Part shown: positions 1-12,165 of the stretch, piece after piece
Position numbering within the stretch: position 1 is the first letter of the stretch
Layout: the number at the start of each line of letters is the position of its first letter
Source of the DNA: Entonaema liquescens
Taxonomy: Eukaryota > Ascomycota > Sordariomycetes > Xylariales > Xylariaceae
Length of the DNA stretch: 64,000 nt
Reading direction: 5' to 3'
Assembly (NCBI GenBank): GCA_902805475.1
Contig: CADCSX010000001.1
Coordinates: 2,976,001 to 3,040,000, forward strand
Translations under genes and position numbers: made by a program
The notes under the pieces: generated by a model
Told to the model about the DNA's origin: nothing
The model's database searches: none
What the model saw: the letters and a program-made list of their open reading frames with translations, nothing else

Positions 1-1316
1 GGCAATCTTGTGCTTGCAATGCTCACTCTAAATAAACCGGTAGATTATCCGGCAGTAGGGCAGCAACTCTCTCTCGACGTTCGATCCGGGAGCAGAGGAC
101 ATGTCGCTTAGCATCCACCTATCTATTAGTAGTAGTAGTAGTAATAGTAATAGATGGCGCAGTTAATAAGCTCAAGCAAGAATCGACAGGTCAAGATAAG
201 TAAAGCCCCAAAGAACAAAGTGAAAAAAAAAAAAAAACACCGCCGGGCAAGACACGGGAGCGATCTTCGCCGACGAGAAAGCAAGCTTAGAGGTACCCAT
301 GGTCATGGAAAGACCCTTAATCTAGGTACAGCCCTTCGTGATACCCCTCAAGCAAGCCGATCAGAAACTAGAAGTTGTTTGCCCTGCTCTTATTAGTTGA
401 GGTATGTATAACTACCGTAACTATATGTATGTACAGCTCGTTACTCTTCGTAAGTACCTACCTACATTACCAAGTCTCCACGTGGGAAAGAAGGCCCGAG
501 CCCTTGAGGCTGATATATGGCTGTAACGCCTGGGCGTGATAACGAGTTCCTGTCATCTCCCGCCGTAGCACGGTACACACCGTAGGACGGAGCACGAGAG
601 GGATGTTTTAGTGTATTTTTCTATCATCCGGTATGAACTACATGTTTCCCATATGCTACGTTCCATTAAGCCATACCAAGGAGCCGGTGCCTTACCACGC
701 AAATGATACATCTATTCCTTACCTCGTACAACTAAGTGCTAAGCATAATACAACATCGTGGTTTTCTATTCTTGGTGACGTGACACGCATATCTATCCCT
801 TTCATATTCTCCCTCTTAACAGCAAACACGCCCAAACATATCTTCGGTAAATGATCCGTTTGCTTCCAGTTCGGTATTTAATACCCTACATAGTGAATAC
901 AAACTTTTCATACATACAGTGTCAATATGTATAATGACGTATATCGTGAATTATCTTCATCAGTGCCTCTGTCTTTCATACGGTAAGTTCCCTTACATCT
1001 CTGCGTAGGGAAATAGCCTCAGCCGATTAGACTAGCCATATCTGATCTCCTCTCCGCCCCTCTCAGCCCGAACGGAGAGCCGCATCTCAACGAGATACCA
1101 CCGGTACCTAATCCCATGCAAAAACGCGGCTGCGGGCATACCCAGCCCCCGAAGTACTCAAATCACCATTAACAAGAAACACACATAAACAAAGCCGATA
1201 GCATATCACAACGACTCATCAAGACACACCGAAAGAGAGAGAGAAAAACGCTCTTCAAATCCAAAATCTAGCATTTGTAATATTTGCCTACATACGCCGT
1301 AACCCACGCCAGGCCT
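1..1316. other. intergenic, no gene seen
   Basis: Only short open frames of 80 codons or fewer occur here, with biased composition (one contains a lysine run encoded by a poly-A tract near 221-237). A short TAG-trinucleotide run lies near 127-150. I see no tRNA, splice-supported gene or known repeat. The last part is the 3' flank of the minus-strand gene that ends at 1317. Confidence 0.6.
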
Positions 1317-3489
1317 CTAATCCTTCAACTTCTCCAATAACAGCTTAGAGCCCATATTCCCCACGGCGGGTTCCTTTTTCGCGCCAGCCTTCTTGCCCTT
1401 CTTCTTCTTATCCCCCTTCTGTTCCTCCGCATTAGCTTCCCTAGCAGCCTTCTGCTCGGGCGTCTCTTCCGTAGCCGCCTTCTCCAGCGCCTTCTTATTT
1501 TTCTTCAGCGTGCTTTTGAGCTCGCTTTTACTCGAGAAGTCCTCTGCTTCTAAGAGGCCCAGGACGACAAATGAGCTGGGGCCTGTGGCCCAGGCCATAA
1601 TGTAGTCTTTGATGAAGGGATATAGGATATCTGCGAAGTGCAGGGGAGGATCGACAGGTATTACGCGATGGGTCGCCTTATCAAAGTGACCGCCTGCTAT
1701 TAATGTCTTGAACATACGGCCTCCGTGGGGGGCTTTAGAAATATGCTCTCCAGGGGCAGGCCCGCTTTCGGACTCATCAGCGGGCGCGTCCGTCTCGTTA
1801 GGGTTTCCCTTTGCAGTTGATGCTATTGCTTGTAGAGCTTCGGATTTATCTCCGACGCATGAAAGAAGAGCCTCTGTAACCAACTGAGACCCATGGGAAA
1901 AGGAAATTAAATCTAGCGGTGACGATGCAATTGCAGAAAGTAGTTGCGGTGATAATGCTGCGACCAATTCTTTCCGACGAACCTCGGGATCTTTCTTACT
2001 CGTTGTCTTCCGAATTTCCCATAGCTCCTCAAGGAGCTTTAGGTCATCAGCGCGACCAGCGTCGAAGAGAACCTTGGATGCACCCTCGAGTGGGTATCGT
2101 ATTGTTAAGCGGGCATTCGGGTCATTGGCAGCAATGACCACATTAGAAACTTCATTTTGTTCCGTCTTGCCCAGTAATTCGGTAATGATGGACTTGGAAG
2201 TTAAGACAGTGTCATCGATTAAGTCGTAAGCAGCAAGTATGACCAAATGTCCATTTGGATCAGTTGACATAAGTTGGAAGGTATCTTTATATGTCTTCAG
2301 GATCTGCTTTCGGTCTTTGGCTGTTCCGTGGGCGAGAAGTAGACATACAAGACGAGCACCAGACTTGGTGAAGGCCATGTTCTTGAGTAGATCGCCATTC
2401 TCGTCTTCCTTAATCATCTCCATATACTCCTTAGATTCCTCGGAGTCTGGCTTCACATTGACGTAGTACTGGTACATGGCGTCGTGCAACATTGTAAATC
2501 CGGTCATCTTCTTTTGGACAAGCTGGTTGGTCAAGTCAAGCAGATATTTCATGATCGGCCCTCGTTTACTTGGCTGTTCTGCGAGGATCTGAGAGAGTTC
2601 GGCTGTAGGGACAGTCTTATCATCCGTCGTGGTTCGGAAGACATGAAACTCGGGTCCGTACCATTCTCTTAATAGAATGGCTTTCTGTTCCTTGGTAGCA
2701 ATGCCTCTGTAAATATCGTCCAAAATCCAAGAAGCCTCGGGGTGGTTAATGAGCTTTCGAACTTTTCCGTAGAATTCAGGGACAATCATATCCCGGATCT
2801 CATCATCTCCTTTCACGAGCAACTTGCCAATCAAGAACTTGGCATACTTGCTTTCGGCTAGTATAGGATATGTACCCTTTAGCTCCTTCGCAATCATCTT
2901 CCGCCGCTCGGGAGTCGCGTACTTGATGGCAGTTTGGACGACACGGACGGCGTCGTGCTTGAGCACGAAGTCCTTCATACGGCCGGTAGCAATGCTAAAG
3001 AGTTCCTCGACGAGTTTTTGCCGTTCATCCTTCGGAACCTTGGATTTCAACCGTAGTCTCTCCCAGAGCTTCTTAGTTCGATGCAACTCATCGGCTAGGG
3101 GCTTTGCATTTTTACGCTCTAGAGCGAGTTGTTTCTGCTTTATGTGGGATTCGCGCGAGTTTTGACCTGAGGGTATAGAGTTAGCAAGAGTTCGAAGGAT
3201 TTCTATCTTGGAATAACCTACCTTTTTCAAAGGTCTTCGCCGTTTGATTTTCAATGAGCTTTGCCCGGAAAGGTATCTCATCATCCTGTTGCGACTTTGC
3301 ATTGTTCAAGGAAGCACCGCCATCTTCTCGGTCTGAAAAGTCGCTGATCTCGCTATCGTCGCTAACATCTTCCTCCGACTCCTGCTTTCGCGACGGTTTC
3401 TTATCGAACTTGGGTTTCTTGTTCAATTGCTCTTTGCTACTACTGGTAAGCTTTCTCTTGCTTCCAAGCGCTTCACCTTTAGACGCCAT
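1317..3489 (-). CDS. puf6: PUF6-like pumilio/CPL-domain ribosome biogenesis protein
   Basis: Two exons, 3489-3222 and 3166-1317, joined across a 55-nt GT-AG intron (donor GTAGGT, acceptor CCTCAG). They give a 705-residue protein with phases that agree. The N-terminus is Ser/Lys-rich and acidic, followed by a basic stretch. The middle has the helical PUF-type repeats of the Puf6/Penguin family, including a 'LAHGTAKDRKQIL' helix pair. A CPL-type C-terminal region follows, ending in a Lys/Ala-rich tail. In yeast, Puf6 is a nucleolar 60S-assembly factor that also represses ASH1 mRNA translation; the same nucleolar role is likely here. The ATG was chosen because it starts the basic tail and the upstream codons are not conserved-looking. 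It is divergent from the RWD gene, with 368 bp between starts. The family call is firm; binding specificity cannot be read by eye. Confidence 0.88.
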
Positions 3490-3857
3490 TATGAGGGATC
3501 TTAGAATAAGTGAAGTTTTTAGCAAGTTATTCAATGGTGATAATGATAACCTTGCAGTACTTAACTACTATGCAGCTATGCAGCACTTTTCAATTGAACT
3601 TTGCGCCAGAACTAAAAAATATTTAGTGGAGCTTCTATAATGCCGGGCGGTGAAGGCGCAATTGCTTAAACTAGCCACCCCGCGGCCCCACCAAAATCTA
3701 CGCTAACTGGTAGCAATGCAGGACCGCCAACCGGTGGTGGGATTACATGTACGCCGGTACTGCTTATAAGAAACGAACCCAAAACCACGAACCTTTTTAT
3801 ATAAGAAGAACCATCCCATAATTAGATGCGTTAAACAAGTTTCTTCCATGAGCCACC
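3490..3857. promoter_or_regulatory. shared divergent promoter region, PUF6 / RWD gene
   Basis: This 368-bp spacer separates two divergent starts and must hold both promoters. I see a TATA-like 'TTATATAAG' near 3797-3805, about 55 bp before the RWD gene ATG. I identify no other factor site with confidence. Confidence 0.4.
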
Positions 3858-4678
3858 ATGGGCCGAGAAGAACAAGTCGAAGAACGCGAAGTTCTCGACT
3901 CCATCTTCCCAGATGAAATCACAGGTCCGTGATCACCATGTTATATATATATATATATCTATATATCTATCTATTTCTACCCCGCCATCATCATCATCCT
4001 CATCATCACCACCCAAATTAACACCATAAAAAACATAATAAAGACATATCCGAGACCGAGTATCGCATATCCATAAAACTCGACCTCCCCGACGACGACA
4101 ACGACAATGACGAACCCGCCGAACCCCCCACCCTCATCCTGCACGTGCGGTACCCCGACGCCTACCCCGACGAGGCGCCCATCCTCGACCTCTCGCCGCC
4201 GCAGAACGCCGCTCCGCACCCGTACTTCGCCGTCGCCGCCGACAAGGCGCAGCTACTACGAGGACTCGAGGACACGGTGCAGGAGAACCTGGGGATGGCG
4301 ATGGTGTTCACGCTGGTGACGACGCTGAAGGAGGAGGCCGAGCAGCTGGTCGCGGAGCGCCGCGCCGCCGCCGCTAGGGTCCACGAGGAGGCCCTCCTGG
4401 CCGCCGAGCGCGAGGAGAACAAGAAGTTCCACGGCACCCCCGTCACCCCCGAGACCTTTATGAGGTGGCGCGAGGGCTTCCTCAAGGAGATGGAGGAGAA
4501 GCAGCGCCGGGAAGAGGAAGAAAAACTCGCCGAGCTGAAGAAGGCCAAGATCAAGGAGCCGGTCAGGTTGACGGGGAGGCAGCTGTGGGAGCGCGGATTA
4601 GCTGGTAAGGGCGACGAGGGCGAGGATGACGACGGTATCCCTACCGAGCAAGTTGAGAAGATTAAAATCGAGGCATAA
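3858..4678 (+). CDS. gir2: RWD-domain protein, GIR2/RWDD1-like
   Basis: Exons 3858-3924 and 4044-4678 flank a 119-nt intron and give 233 residues. The start sits in a near-perfect Kozak context (GCCACCATGG). Residues 1-110 form an RWD domain: an N-terminal helix with 'EREVLDSIFPDEI', then strands and the typical 'YPDAYPDEAPIL' motif. A long charged helix follows ('EEKQRREEEEKLAELKKAK') and an acidic C-terminus. In yeast, Gir2 binds Gcn1 through its RWD domain and partners with the GTPase Rbg2; the animal equivalent is RWDD1/DFRP2. A role in translation control under stress is likely by family. The intron contains a TA-dinucleotide run and CAT repeats. The second exon is markedly GC-rich compared with the intron. 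Confidence 0.82.
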
Positions 4679-4959
4679 ATATGTAGCAGCACTTAACATC
4701 CCGGGACTATGAGTCGAGTATGGGACGAGTAAAGCTCGGGATTTTGGCGCAAATCAGGGGGAAAAAAGCTTAGGTGAAAAAATTCAGAATCGCCTTATTT
4801 ATAAACATGACAAGACATGATGATAAAAGCATCACCTGCCCCTTTTTAGATTCCTAACGCCATCCATGCCGGAACGAGATCTCTGGATCCCGTGGTATCT
4901 TCCATCTATAGTATCGACTGTTCCATTCCCTTCACTGCCGTGGAGAAAACCTAACCTAA

Positions 4960-6105
4960 TTAATCCTTCATCTCCTCGTCACTTCCGTCATCCTCGTCTT
5001 CCCAGTCCTCATCTTCGCCCTCTCCAGCCGGCGCCTCACCAAGCTCCTTGGCAATGAGACCCAATAATTCCTGTGCGTGCTCGCCTAGCCGCTCGTCCTC
5101 GTAGTCTTGTAACTTATATAGATGCTGGCACTGATTCAGCCATACGCGGCTCGATATCCATGACGCCTTCCAGTCCTCCTCACTGGCTTTCCCTGCCTTC
5201 TGCTTCTCGCCCATGACATACAAGCCCCAGCCACCTAAATACCAGACCTCAACGCTCTGGTCATCTTCACTAACTAACCGTTCCAACACCTCGATCGCCT
5301 CCTGCTCCATCTCGACCTCCATCAGCAACCTCGCCAGCGCGACTCTGCTCGGGAAATCCGGCACCGCGGGGTCCTGCGGCGGGAGATCCTTCCAGAGCTC
5401 GAGGCTGCGAGTAAGCGCTGCCTTGGCATCGTCGACCCTGTCCTGGGAGATCCTCACGTTGGCCAGCGTCTGCCAGGTCTCGGCGAAATCCGGCGCCACC
5501 ATCGTGGCCTCGGTAACAAGGTTTTCGCAGCGGTGTTCGGCGTCGTCCTCCCACGAGAGGTCCGTCATGTAGACCTCGGCAACCGAGCACAGCGTCATAG
5601 CCAATTTCTTCTTGAGCTCGTCGAGCGCGATAGTCTGCTCGTCCGTTCGCCGCCTCGCATCCTCTAGGTCCTGGATCTGCTTCTTGAGCGCCGCGGCGCC
5701 CTTCTCGAACCACGTGACGCTGTCCTTGCCGCCCTCCTCGCTGAGCTGCGCCAGACACAGGAACTTCTCGGGCCCGCCGCCGATGGCCTCGTCTTTGGTC
5801 CCGTCGCCGTCGATCGCGACCGCCTGGAGGAAGTACGACCGCGCGGCCTCGAACTCGCCTGCCTCGAGGTTGATCTGCCCGAGCAGGTTTAGCGCGGACA
5901 GCTCGTCATCGGAACCGGTAGGAGATTGCTCTAGCGCCTTCTCCGCTAGTGTGAGGGCATCTTGGACGTTGCCCGCTTGCAATTGGTATTCGGCAGCCTT
6001 GACTAGAACTTCTGGAGTGACGGGTTTGGAAGTGCCGCCTGCTGCCCTGGATATCGCTGCCTTGTCTCGCTTTTTCGACTTTTTATCCGGTCGCCTTGGC
6101 GCCAT
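4960..6105 (-). CDS. acl4: TPR protein, ACL4-like ribosomal-protein chaperone
   Basis: A single exon of 381 residues with a basic N-terminus ('RRPDKKSKKRDK'). Tandem tetratricopeptide repeats span roughly residues 30-330 (for example 'NLLGQINLEAGEFEAARSY' and 'WQTLANVRISQDRVDDAK'). A strongly acidic tail ends the protein ('EDEDWEDEDDGSDEEMKD'). This architecture and the overall sequence match the fungal ACL4 family, the dedicated chaperone of ribosomal protein Rpl4 that carries it to the nascent 60S subunit. The acidic tail would suit binding a basic client. The alternative is an unrelated nuclear TPR protein. It lies tail to tail with the RWD gene, 281 bp apart. Confidence 0.72.
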   Translation of the reverse strand: MAPRRPDKKSKKRDKAAISRAAGGTSKPVTPEVLVKAAEYQLQAGNVQDALTLAEKALEQSPTGSDDELSALNLLGQINLEAGEFEAARSYFLQAVAIDGDGTKDEAIGGGPEKFLCLAQLSEEGGKDSVTWFEKGAAALKKQIQDLEDARRRTDEQTIALDELKKKLAMTLCSVAEVYMTDLSWEDDAEHRCENLVTEATMVAPDFAETWQTLANVRISQDRVDDAKAALTRSLELWKDLPPQDPAVPDFPSRVALARLLMEVEMEQEAIEVLERLVSEDDQSVEVWYLGGWGLYVMGEKQKAGKASEEDWKASWISSRVWLNQCQHLYKLQDYEDERLGEHAQELLGLIAKELGEAPAGEGEDEDWEDEDDGSDEEMKD

Positions 6106-6796
6106 GATGCGATACAGAAGTAATTGAAAGTCTCTGGGAAATAGTATACAGAGGAATTAAAGCTAGGCGTGCTATGTTTATAATTGAAACGATGGTAAAG
6201 TTGTAAGTGAGTTCGATAAAAATTAATCGATAATGCCGATAAGACCAAATATTTTAGTCTTATCAGATTGTGCTTAATCGTTTGACGTGGGGTTGGGTGC
6301 TGGGAGCTGGCGGGGGAATATGTTTTAACCTCTCTTAATGAATAAAGCTAGCTTAATGTATTCTCCTGTTTATTGAAACAGGAATAATCACTCGACCTTA
6401 AAGCTCCGGAAGTGTAAAGAAAATTCGCATTTTCTCCAAAAAAAAAAAAAAAAAAATTATGGGGATTTGAGGCAAGATATTATATTGTATTTAGGCCATT
6501 ACGAGCTGATATCTTATTCTCCATATCAGATGTATAACATATCATACCATTACCATTGTAACTCATTACCCGTTTTCTCCCCAATGGCCGTCCAGATTTC
6601 CCAGCTTCGACTATTTTATCTGCCTCTTGTTCCTGACCACCTAATGAGCCCGGTAGGGTGGTAGCGAGCGACTGAACCTGAAAAAGCACCGAACAAAGGG
6701 GCAAGCGACCGCTCAGATATCATGATGCCCTTCCCATACCAATTAAACGCCGTAAATCTATGCATGTTGTGTTGATCTCATTATTCGTAGGGGAAA
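6106..6796. other. intergenic
   Basis: This holds the 5' flank of the TPR gene and the 3' flank of the next minus-strand gene. An 18-nt poly-A tract occurs at about 6439-6456. I see no supported gene. Confidence 0.5.
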
Positions 6797-7698
6797 TTAC
6801 TGCATCTCTTGCTCATCAATGGACTGCCGGGACTTGGGTCGTTCAATGGTGCCCAATTCTGAACCTTGGCCGCTTTGCGCTCTCTTGCGCCCCGGGATAA
6901 AGCGAGACATTCCTAGTCCCTGTGTATGCGCAGGGGATTCTTGCGACTCTGAGAATTTAGAAAAGAACCCCCTCTTCTTCGGCTGCTGCTTCTGATCATC
7001 GTTTAACCCGACGTCTTCGAAACCCTCCTCGGCGGTCGGCGGATCCCAAGGCCGGTTTCTGACAGATATTCTTGGCGATCGAGGGAATCGAGCGGAATCA
7101 AGACTCTGACGACCTTGATCATGCATCATGACTGGCGACCTAGCGGAAATATCCTTCGAGTAAGGTTAGTTTGGAATATACTAACACAATGGTTAGTAAG
7201 AAAGTAACTTACAAAGGACCGACGGTAAGAATCGAAAGATTCCCGAGAAATAGAGAAATGTTCAATATCGCCGAAGCTGCTGCGAGTATCCATGGATGTT
7301 CGAGATGCTGCCGAACGTCTCGGCCAGAGGGCCTTATCTTCGGTTGGTGAAGGCTAACAAATTAGTAAGAGATTAATTGGGATACATTTTATCGAATCCG
7401 AGAAGTCAATTCATACCGGAAGATAGACCCCACTATCATTTACTACTATAAGTGAAAGTTAGTCTACAAGCTCCCGGGCGCAAGGTTACGAGGCGCGGGA
7501 CATACCGCTCATCTTGTAATCTCCAGTATCCCGACTCTTCGTGCTCCGAATGCTCAGGGAAGAGGAAGCTTGGGAGCCAATTATGTCGACTTTCTCAAAA
7601 CCGGCTTGCGGAGAATACGCACCGGGCCGGACGTTCTCATCCTTTACGTCCAGGTTAAGCGCGCCGGGACGTCTCGCGAAAGGGTTGCGGATTGGCAT
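6797..7698 (-). CDS. conserved fungal protein of unknown function, four exons
   Basis: I reconstruct exons 7698-7506, 7445-7417, 7353-7213 and 7153-6797, which sum to 720 nt and 239 residues with all phases agreeing. The second exon is only 29 nt. Every intron is short (58-63 nt) with GT donors (GTATGT, GTATGA, GTAAGT). For the last intron the acceptor at 7154 keeps the frame open, while the AG downstream of it would not. The protein begins 'MPIRNPFARRPGALNL', is rich in Ser, Arg and Pro, and looks intrinsically disordered. It carries a basic 'KKRGFFSKF' patch and many possible phosphosites. No domain is recognised. Function is unknown. Confidence 0.72.
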
Positions 7699-9479
7699 TG
7701 TCGGGGATATTCCTCACGCTAGATAAAAAGAGTAATGGTAATTAAATTGATTCGAGGCTATTTAGTTAAGACGCATTGAACGGAATTGGAAGGCGGGAAA
7801 GTGAGGAGAAGAGTAGGAAGGCTGTGTTGCGTAAGTGTTGTGTTGCGTTGTGTATCGAGTGAGATTTGAGATTGAAATCGCAATTGGATTTGTTGGAGTT
7901 GAATAATCGGCGGGAATAGTAAGTACAAATCGGGTCGGACCTTTCCTAACTTTAGATTACTCGAGCTACTTTAAACCGTACGACCTCAGGACCAGGGATT
8001 TTCACAAGGGACGGAAACAGGTAAGAACGAACCCCGGGTGCCGGATAGGCGACGGGCGGTGGGCTTTTTTGTGTTAGTTAAGCCTTTCTAAATTCGAACA
8101 TTACTCGCAAGTCGCGATACATAGCCATGTACAACTTTACTATACCCTCTTTTCTTTTTTCTTCTTCTTTTCTTTTCCTTTTTTTTTTTCTCTCTTTCCC
8201 TTTCCGTTATATTTTATTTCTCTCACCAAATACCAAGGCTTCGAGGTTGAATTTTGGTTCATGTTAAAAAGAGGCTATGACGGACGATCGCATGGGATAC
8301 ATCATTCAGGTCGTTTACGTGTACTGCGCCTTTTGGAAATGGATTGTGGGGCATCCCTGTCTTCCCTGTTCCTCGGGGCTTACAAGCTTACAACAAGCAG
8401 AACAAGTCCTGCAAGTCCTGCAACAATTCCAGTTTTCTTTCAACTTGTACCTGTTCTTGGCTGTTCTATCCGACAGGACCTGCATCATCCATTTGCTCTC
8501 CGCGCTTTTTGGTGCCTTCTTGGTCCCTTCTTGCAGCAACGGGGTATTGATCAACATCCCGATCGAGTAATCACTCTGCATTTTCTGCATTTTCTGCATG
8601 TTCTGCATCTTTGGGCTATCTAATTCACACCTAACTTTCTTAGTTATCGTTTGAAAAAGGGACCCAACAACTTGCTGGCATGCCGAGGTACCCGACGTTC
8701 TACAAGGACATCTCGAATAAGTTCAAGTTGACGTATATCATTGTTATGTATAGTAATAGTGAGATTCCTTTGGGAAGATCTACATACAGATGGCGATGCT
8801 TAAGGGCCTTACTTCAATAGGATCAACCGACAAACCTCGGCTCTCCGCTAACACTTCCGGTTTGCCACTCATAGGAAAACCTTCGTCTAAGCACTAAATA
8901 TCTAGGTTTAATTTACTTGGCTAGATAATGTTATAGTAATAGGCTGAGCAAACACAAAGTCAGCCGCACCTATGTCCTAGGAATAATAGACAATTACTAA
9001 TAATAATTATAATAATGACAATGGAAAGAAAGAAAAAGTTAGTAGAAAGGATGTAAATGATTGAATGATTAAATAATTGGTTTTTCTTATCTCCGGGTCA
9101 CATGCTATGTCGCCATGAATCGAACAACGGATTCCCGCATATAGTCCACATAATTGTTGCCGGAATCCGGGGGGGGAGGGAAGGGGGGGACCTGATCCAA
9201 AACCTTATCTCTTTTGTCTTTGTCCCCATATACTTCTCATAGACGAGTCTCGAATCCGTTCATTACTTAGTGCTTTAAATATCTTCGTTGTTGATTCCTA
9301 AAATGAAGCGTTCCGCGCTAGCTTCTAACACTAAGAAAGCGAGGATGCCGATATTGGTCCGTTCTTCGACTTCGAACACACGCTAGCTACTATGTACGTA
9401 CATGAAGATTTTAGGGACGCAAGATGTGAGATCAGATACTGGGAGGTAATTTTTTAAATGTTGTTTTGTGAACTTATCG
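7699..9479. other. intergenic with polypyrimidine tract
   Basis: A C/T tract at about 8148-8217 resembles the pyrimidine-rich leaders of highly expressed fungal genes. The open frames after it (up to 120 codons near 8261-8623) overlap in several frames and show no family features. A short TGCATTTTC repeat lies at about 8577-8610. From 8880 to 9070 the sequence is A/T-rich. A transcript may exist, but I cannot support a protein. Confidence 0.45.
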
Positions 9480-10334
9480 CTAGTTAAAGACAACAGTCTT
9501 ATGCCCGTTCAAAAACACCCGCTTCTCACTCCACCACTTGACGGCCGCAGCCAGGACCTGACTCTCGACATTGCTGCCCTCCTCAACCAATTCCTTGGGG
9601 CTCATGCTGTGGTCCACGCGCGCGACTCTCTGCTCGATAATCGGGCCCTCATCCAAGTCTGCAGTGACAAAGTGTGCCGTGGCGCCGATGATCTTGACGC
9701 CGCGGTCGAAGGCCTGGTGGTAGGGCTTCGCGCCCTTGAACGACGGCAAGAAGCTGTGGTGGATGTTGATGATCTTGCCGCTCATCGCCTCGCATAGCCC
9801 CGGGCTAAGAACTTGCATGTAGCGCGCCAGTACCACTAGGTCGATGTTTTCCTGCTTGATCAGGTCCAGGATCTGGCGTTCTTGTTCTAACTTCGTGTCC
9901 TTGGTTACGGGAAGATGGTGGAAAGCAATCCCGTAGCTCTCGGCTAAGGGCTTGAAGTCTGGGTGGTTGGAGACTATCAAGGGGATCTCAATTCCCAGCT
10001 GGTTCGACTTGGCCCTGAATAACAGGTCGTTTAAGCAGTGCCCGATCTTGGACACCATGATTAAGATCCTAGGCTTCTGGCTCGCCGACCGTAAGTCATA
10101 CTGGTCCATCTCCAATTCCGCCGCGAGCTTCGCCATAGGCTCGTCTAAGTCTGCGGTAGACTCAGCATGGCCAAAGCGGACTCTCATAAAAAACTTGTGA
10201 GATGTCCGATCTGAGAATTGTTGTAAGTCTAAGATATTGAGACCGCGGCTTGCCAAGAGTCCAGTGACAGCGTGGACAATGCCAGGCTTGTCCGGGCAGG
10301 ACAGCGTAAGGATATGATCATCGTTTGAAGCCAT
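9480..10334 (-). CDS. purU: formyltetrahydrofolate deformylase
   Basis: A single exon of 284 residues. The first true ATG is at 10334; the codon three positions upstream is TTG. An N-terminal ACT domain (about 1-80) opens with 'LTLSCPDKPGIVHAVTGLLA'. A formyltransferase-fold domain follows. It carries 'NIHHSFLPSFKGAKPYHQA' with the N-x-H catalytic motif and 'ATAHFVTADLDEGPIIEQ' with the aspartate expected of this family. By family the enzyme hydrolyses 10-formyltetrahydrofolate to formate and tetrahydrofolate, balancing one-carbon units for purine synthesis. Length is normal for the family. No targeting peptide is evident, so a cytosolic location is likely. Intergenic deserts lie on both sides. 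Confidence 0.93.
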   Translation of the reverse strand: MASNDDHILTLSCPDKPGIVHAVTGLLASRGLNILDLQQFSDRTSHKFFMRVRFGHAESTADLDEPMAKLAAELEMDQYDLRSASQKPRILIMVSKIGHCLNDLLFRAKSNQLGIEIPLIVSNHPDFKPLAESYGIAFHHLPVTKDTKLEQERQILDLIKQENIDLVVLARYMQVLSPGLCEAMSGKIINIHHSFLPSFKGAKPYHQAFDRGVKIIGATAHFVTADLDEGPIIEQRVARVDHSMSPKELVEEGSNVESQVLAAAVKWWSEKRVFLNGHKTVVFN

Positions 10335-11738
10335 TATTATCAAATTCTCATGAAGACAGATTTACATCAAAATTTGTATTTTGCCAATGACATGACTAAT
10401 TCTTCCACCCACCGGGAATTGTAGTAGTTCTTTAGTAGTCTCGGCTGGAGATCGGGCTTGGTATAAGTGCATAGCTTTTTGTATCTATCCAGTCTAAATA
10501 TGCGATAAAAAGACTCTACATCGAATTACGGTGTATCTTACGTATAAGTCATCGTCTTTGTCATACAAAACAAAATTCTTGAAGTCATGTTATAGTCTTG
10601 GTTGGTCTATAATTCGTCGAGAGCGGAATTGTAATGTAAGTAAGATGATCGGCGAGCTTTATATATCATACTTTTACATATGTTGGGACGAAAGAAAGCG
10701 TTGCTTTTGACTATATATTCCGCGCCTCTGATGTCAGCTAAGCCTTGTACACCGAAAATGAAGTGAAATGCGGACATGTATACCCGCGTGAGATACTAGA
10801 GAAAGGAAAAAAAAGAATCTGATTGGTCTCGGAATAGTTAGTCTCAATGCGCCTAGTCAACAGGCCCCCCGGAGACTATATAGATATATCGACGCCTAAG
10901 ACACTAAGAGGCTTGGTTTGCGTGGCTTCGATATTGACCGAAGGCTTAACTATTTGAGCCTCAGTCTTAGGATGAATGCATATCATACCTATATATATAT
11001 AATGTAGGTAGCTAGTTAGATGATCATATGTTACCAGCCAGCATTAAATCCTGCGTAATGGTCTAGGTTAACTCTTAGATGCGGCACTTGATCCTTGAAT
11101 CCTTCAATGGAATATAAGAGATCGGATTCTCAGGATCGATCTCGCAGTGGCGGCACGAAAATCTCCCGCGCTTATTATATACTGTAACACCTAGGTAGAG
11201 GGAGAATTGCTGTGCTACGCCATCCCGGAAAGGCGAGCCGTATTTCAGCTACCCAAAGTTACCATTTTGCCGGATGCGGGAGCGTACATAGTACATAGTA
11301 CCGCGGTATATTGATTTATGAGCAATCGCGCCGACTCCCTTTTATTGGCTAATAATCACATTTCCCCCCTTTCCACCGCTGTGTTACGATATTTTTAACC
11401 TTATGACTTGACCTAAAATCTTGTAGACGGGATCTCTGGTAGGGCGTAGGATATCCCGGCTCGCACATTTCAGCCATCCGACAAAAGAAAAAAAATGGTT
11501 CCATCATCAAAACGTCAGGTCCGCTCGATCGGGTTGTTCGATGTGCACCTGAGATGATGCTAGATCAGAGTCTATTAGAACTTACATACATAATGTATGC
11601 ACTTTTAGCTTGGGGGTCCTGCCAGCACAACACAACCAACATCGCCAAGTCGCCGCTAATGCCCGTGGACTTCGTATTCTTACCACCGATGCCGATTTGC
11701 CTGCAAGGGAGTATTGAATCAAGGCTTACTGAAGTTAA

Positions 11739-11776
<38 letters not shown>

Positions 11777-12165
11777 ATGTTGCTTACGATAGCTAAAAAC
11801 AATATGGTTTCATTGTGGAAATTGATGGCTGCCAGTAACTTGCGCAGGGGGGTACGTATGCTTTATTTATCTATCGATCCATTTCAACTTGTCTTGGGTT
11901 ATGGGCCATGCTAGAACTTCGCTTGCGGTTAAATGAAGGCCATACCTGAATTATAACGCCTTTCCCCTAGCTCAGGAGCATATGCGGTAGGTTGCTCACC
12001 GGCGACCTGCAGGTCGTTGGTGATACGCTGGCACTGTGACGTGATCAATAAACCAACACCGTGCTTTTCGCATAGGCGCGCAAAACCTCAACTGGCTTCT
12101 ACCGGTCCACCTTGTCGCACAGGACGTCGTAAAAATGGATCTGTGCCTAGATCAAAAGATGCAAG
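10335..12165. other. intergenic, mildly TA-rich, GA microsatellite
   Basis: No gene is supported. Many TA steps and scattered stops suggest old mutated sequence, at least from 10,450 to 11,400. A GA-dinucleotide run sits at about 11,742-11,773. Frames across that run encode only Arg-Glu repeats and are not credible genes. Confidence 0.45.

Noticed and set aside
154..396. 80-codon frame with a lysine run
   Set aside because: The basic run is encoded by a poly-A tract; the rest has no recognisable features.
8261..8623. 120-codon frame after the polypyrimidine tract
   Set aside because: Three overlapping frames of similar length and an opposite-strand frame exist here, none with family features. 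A noncoding transcript remains possible.
11554..11914. Frames across the GA microsatellite
   Set aside because: They owe their length to Arg-Glu repeats from the dinucleotide run.
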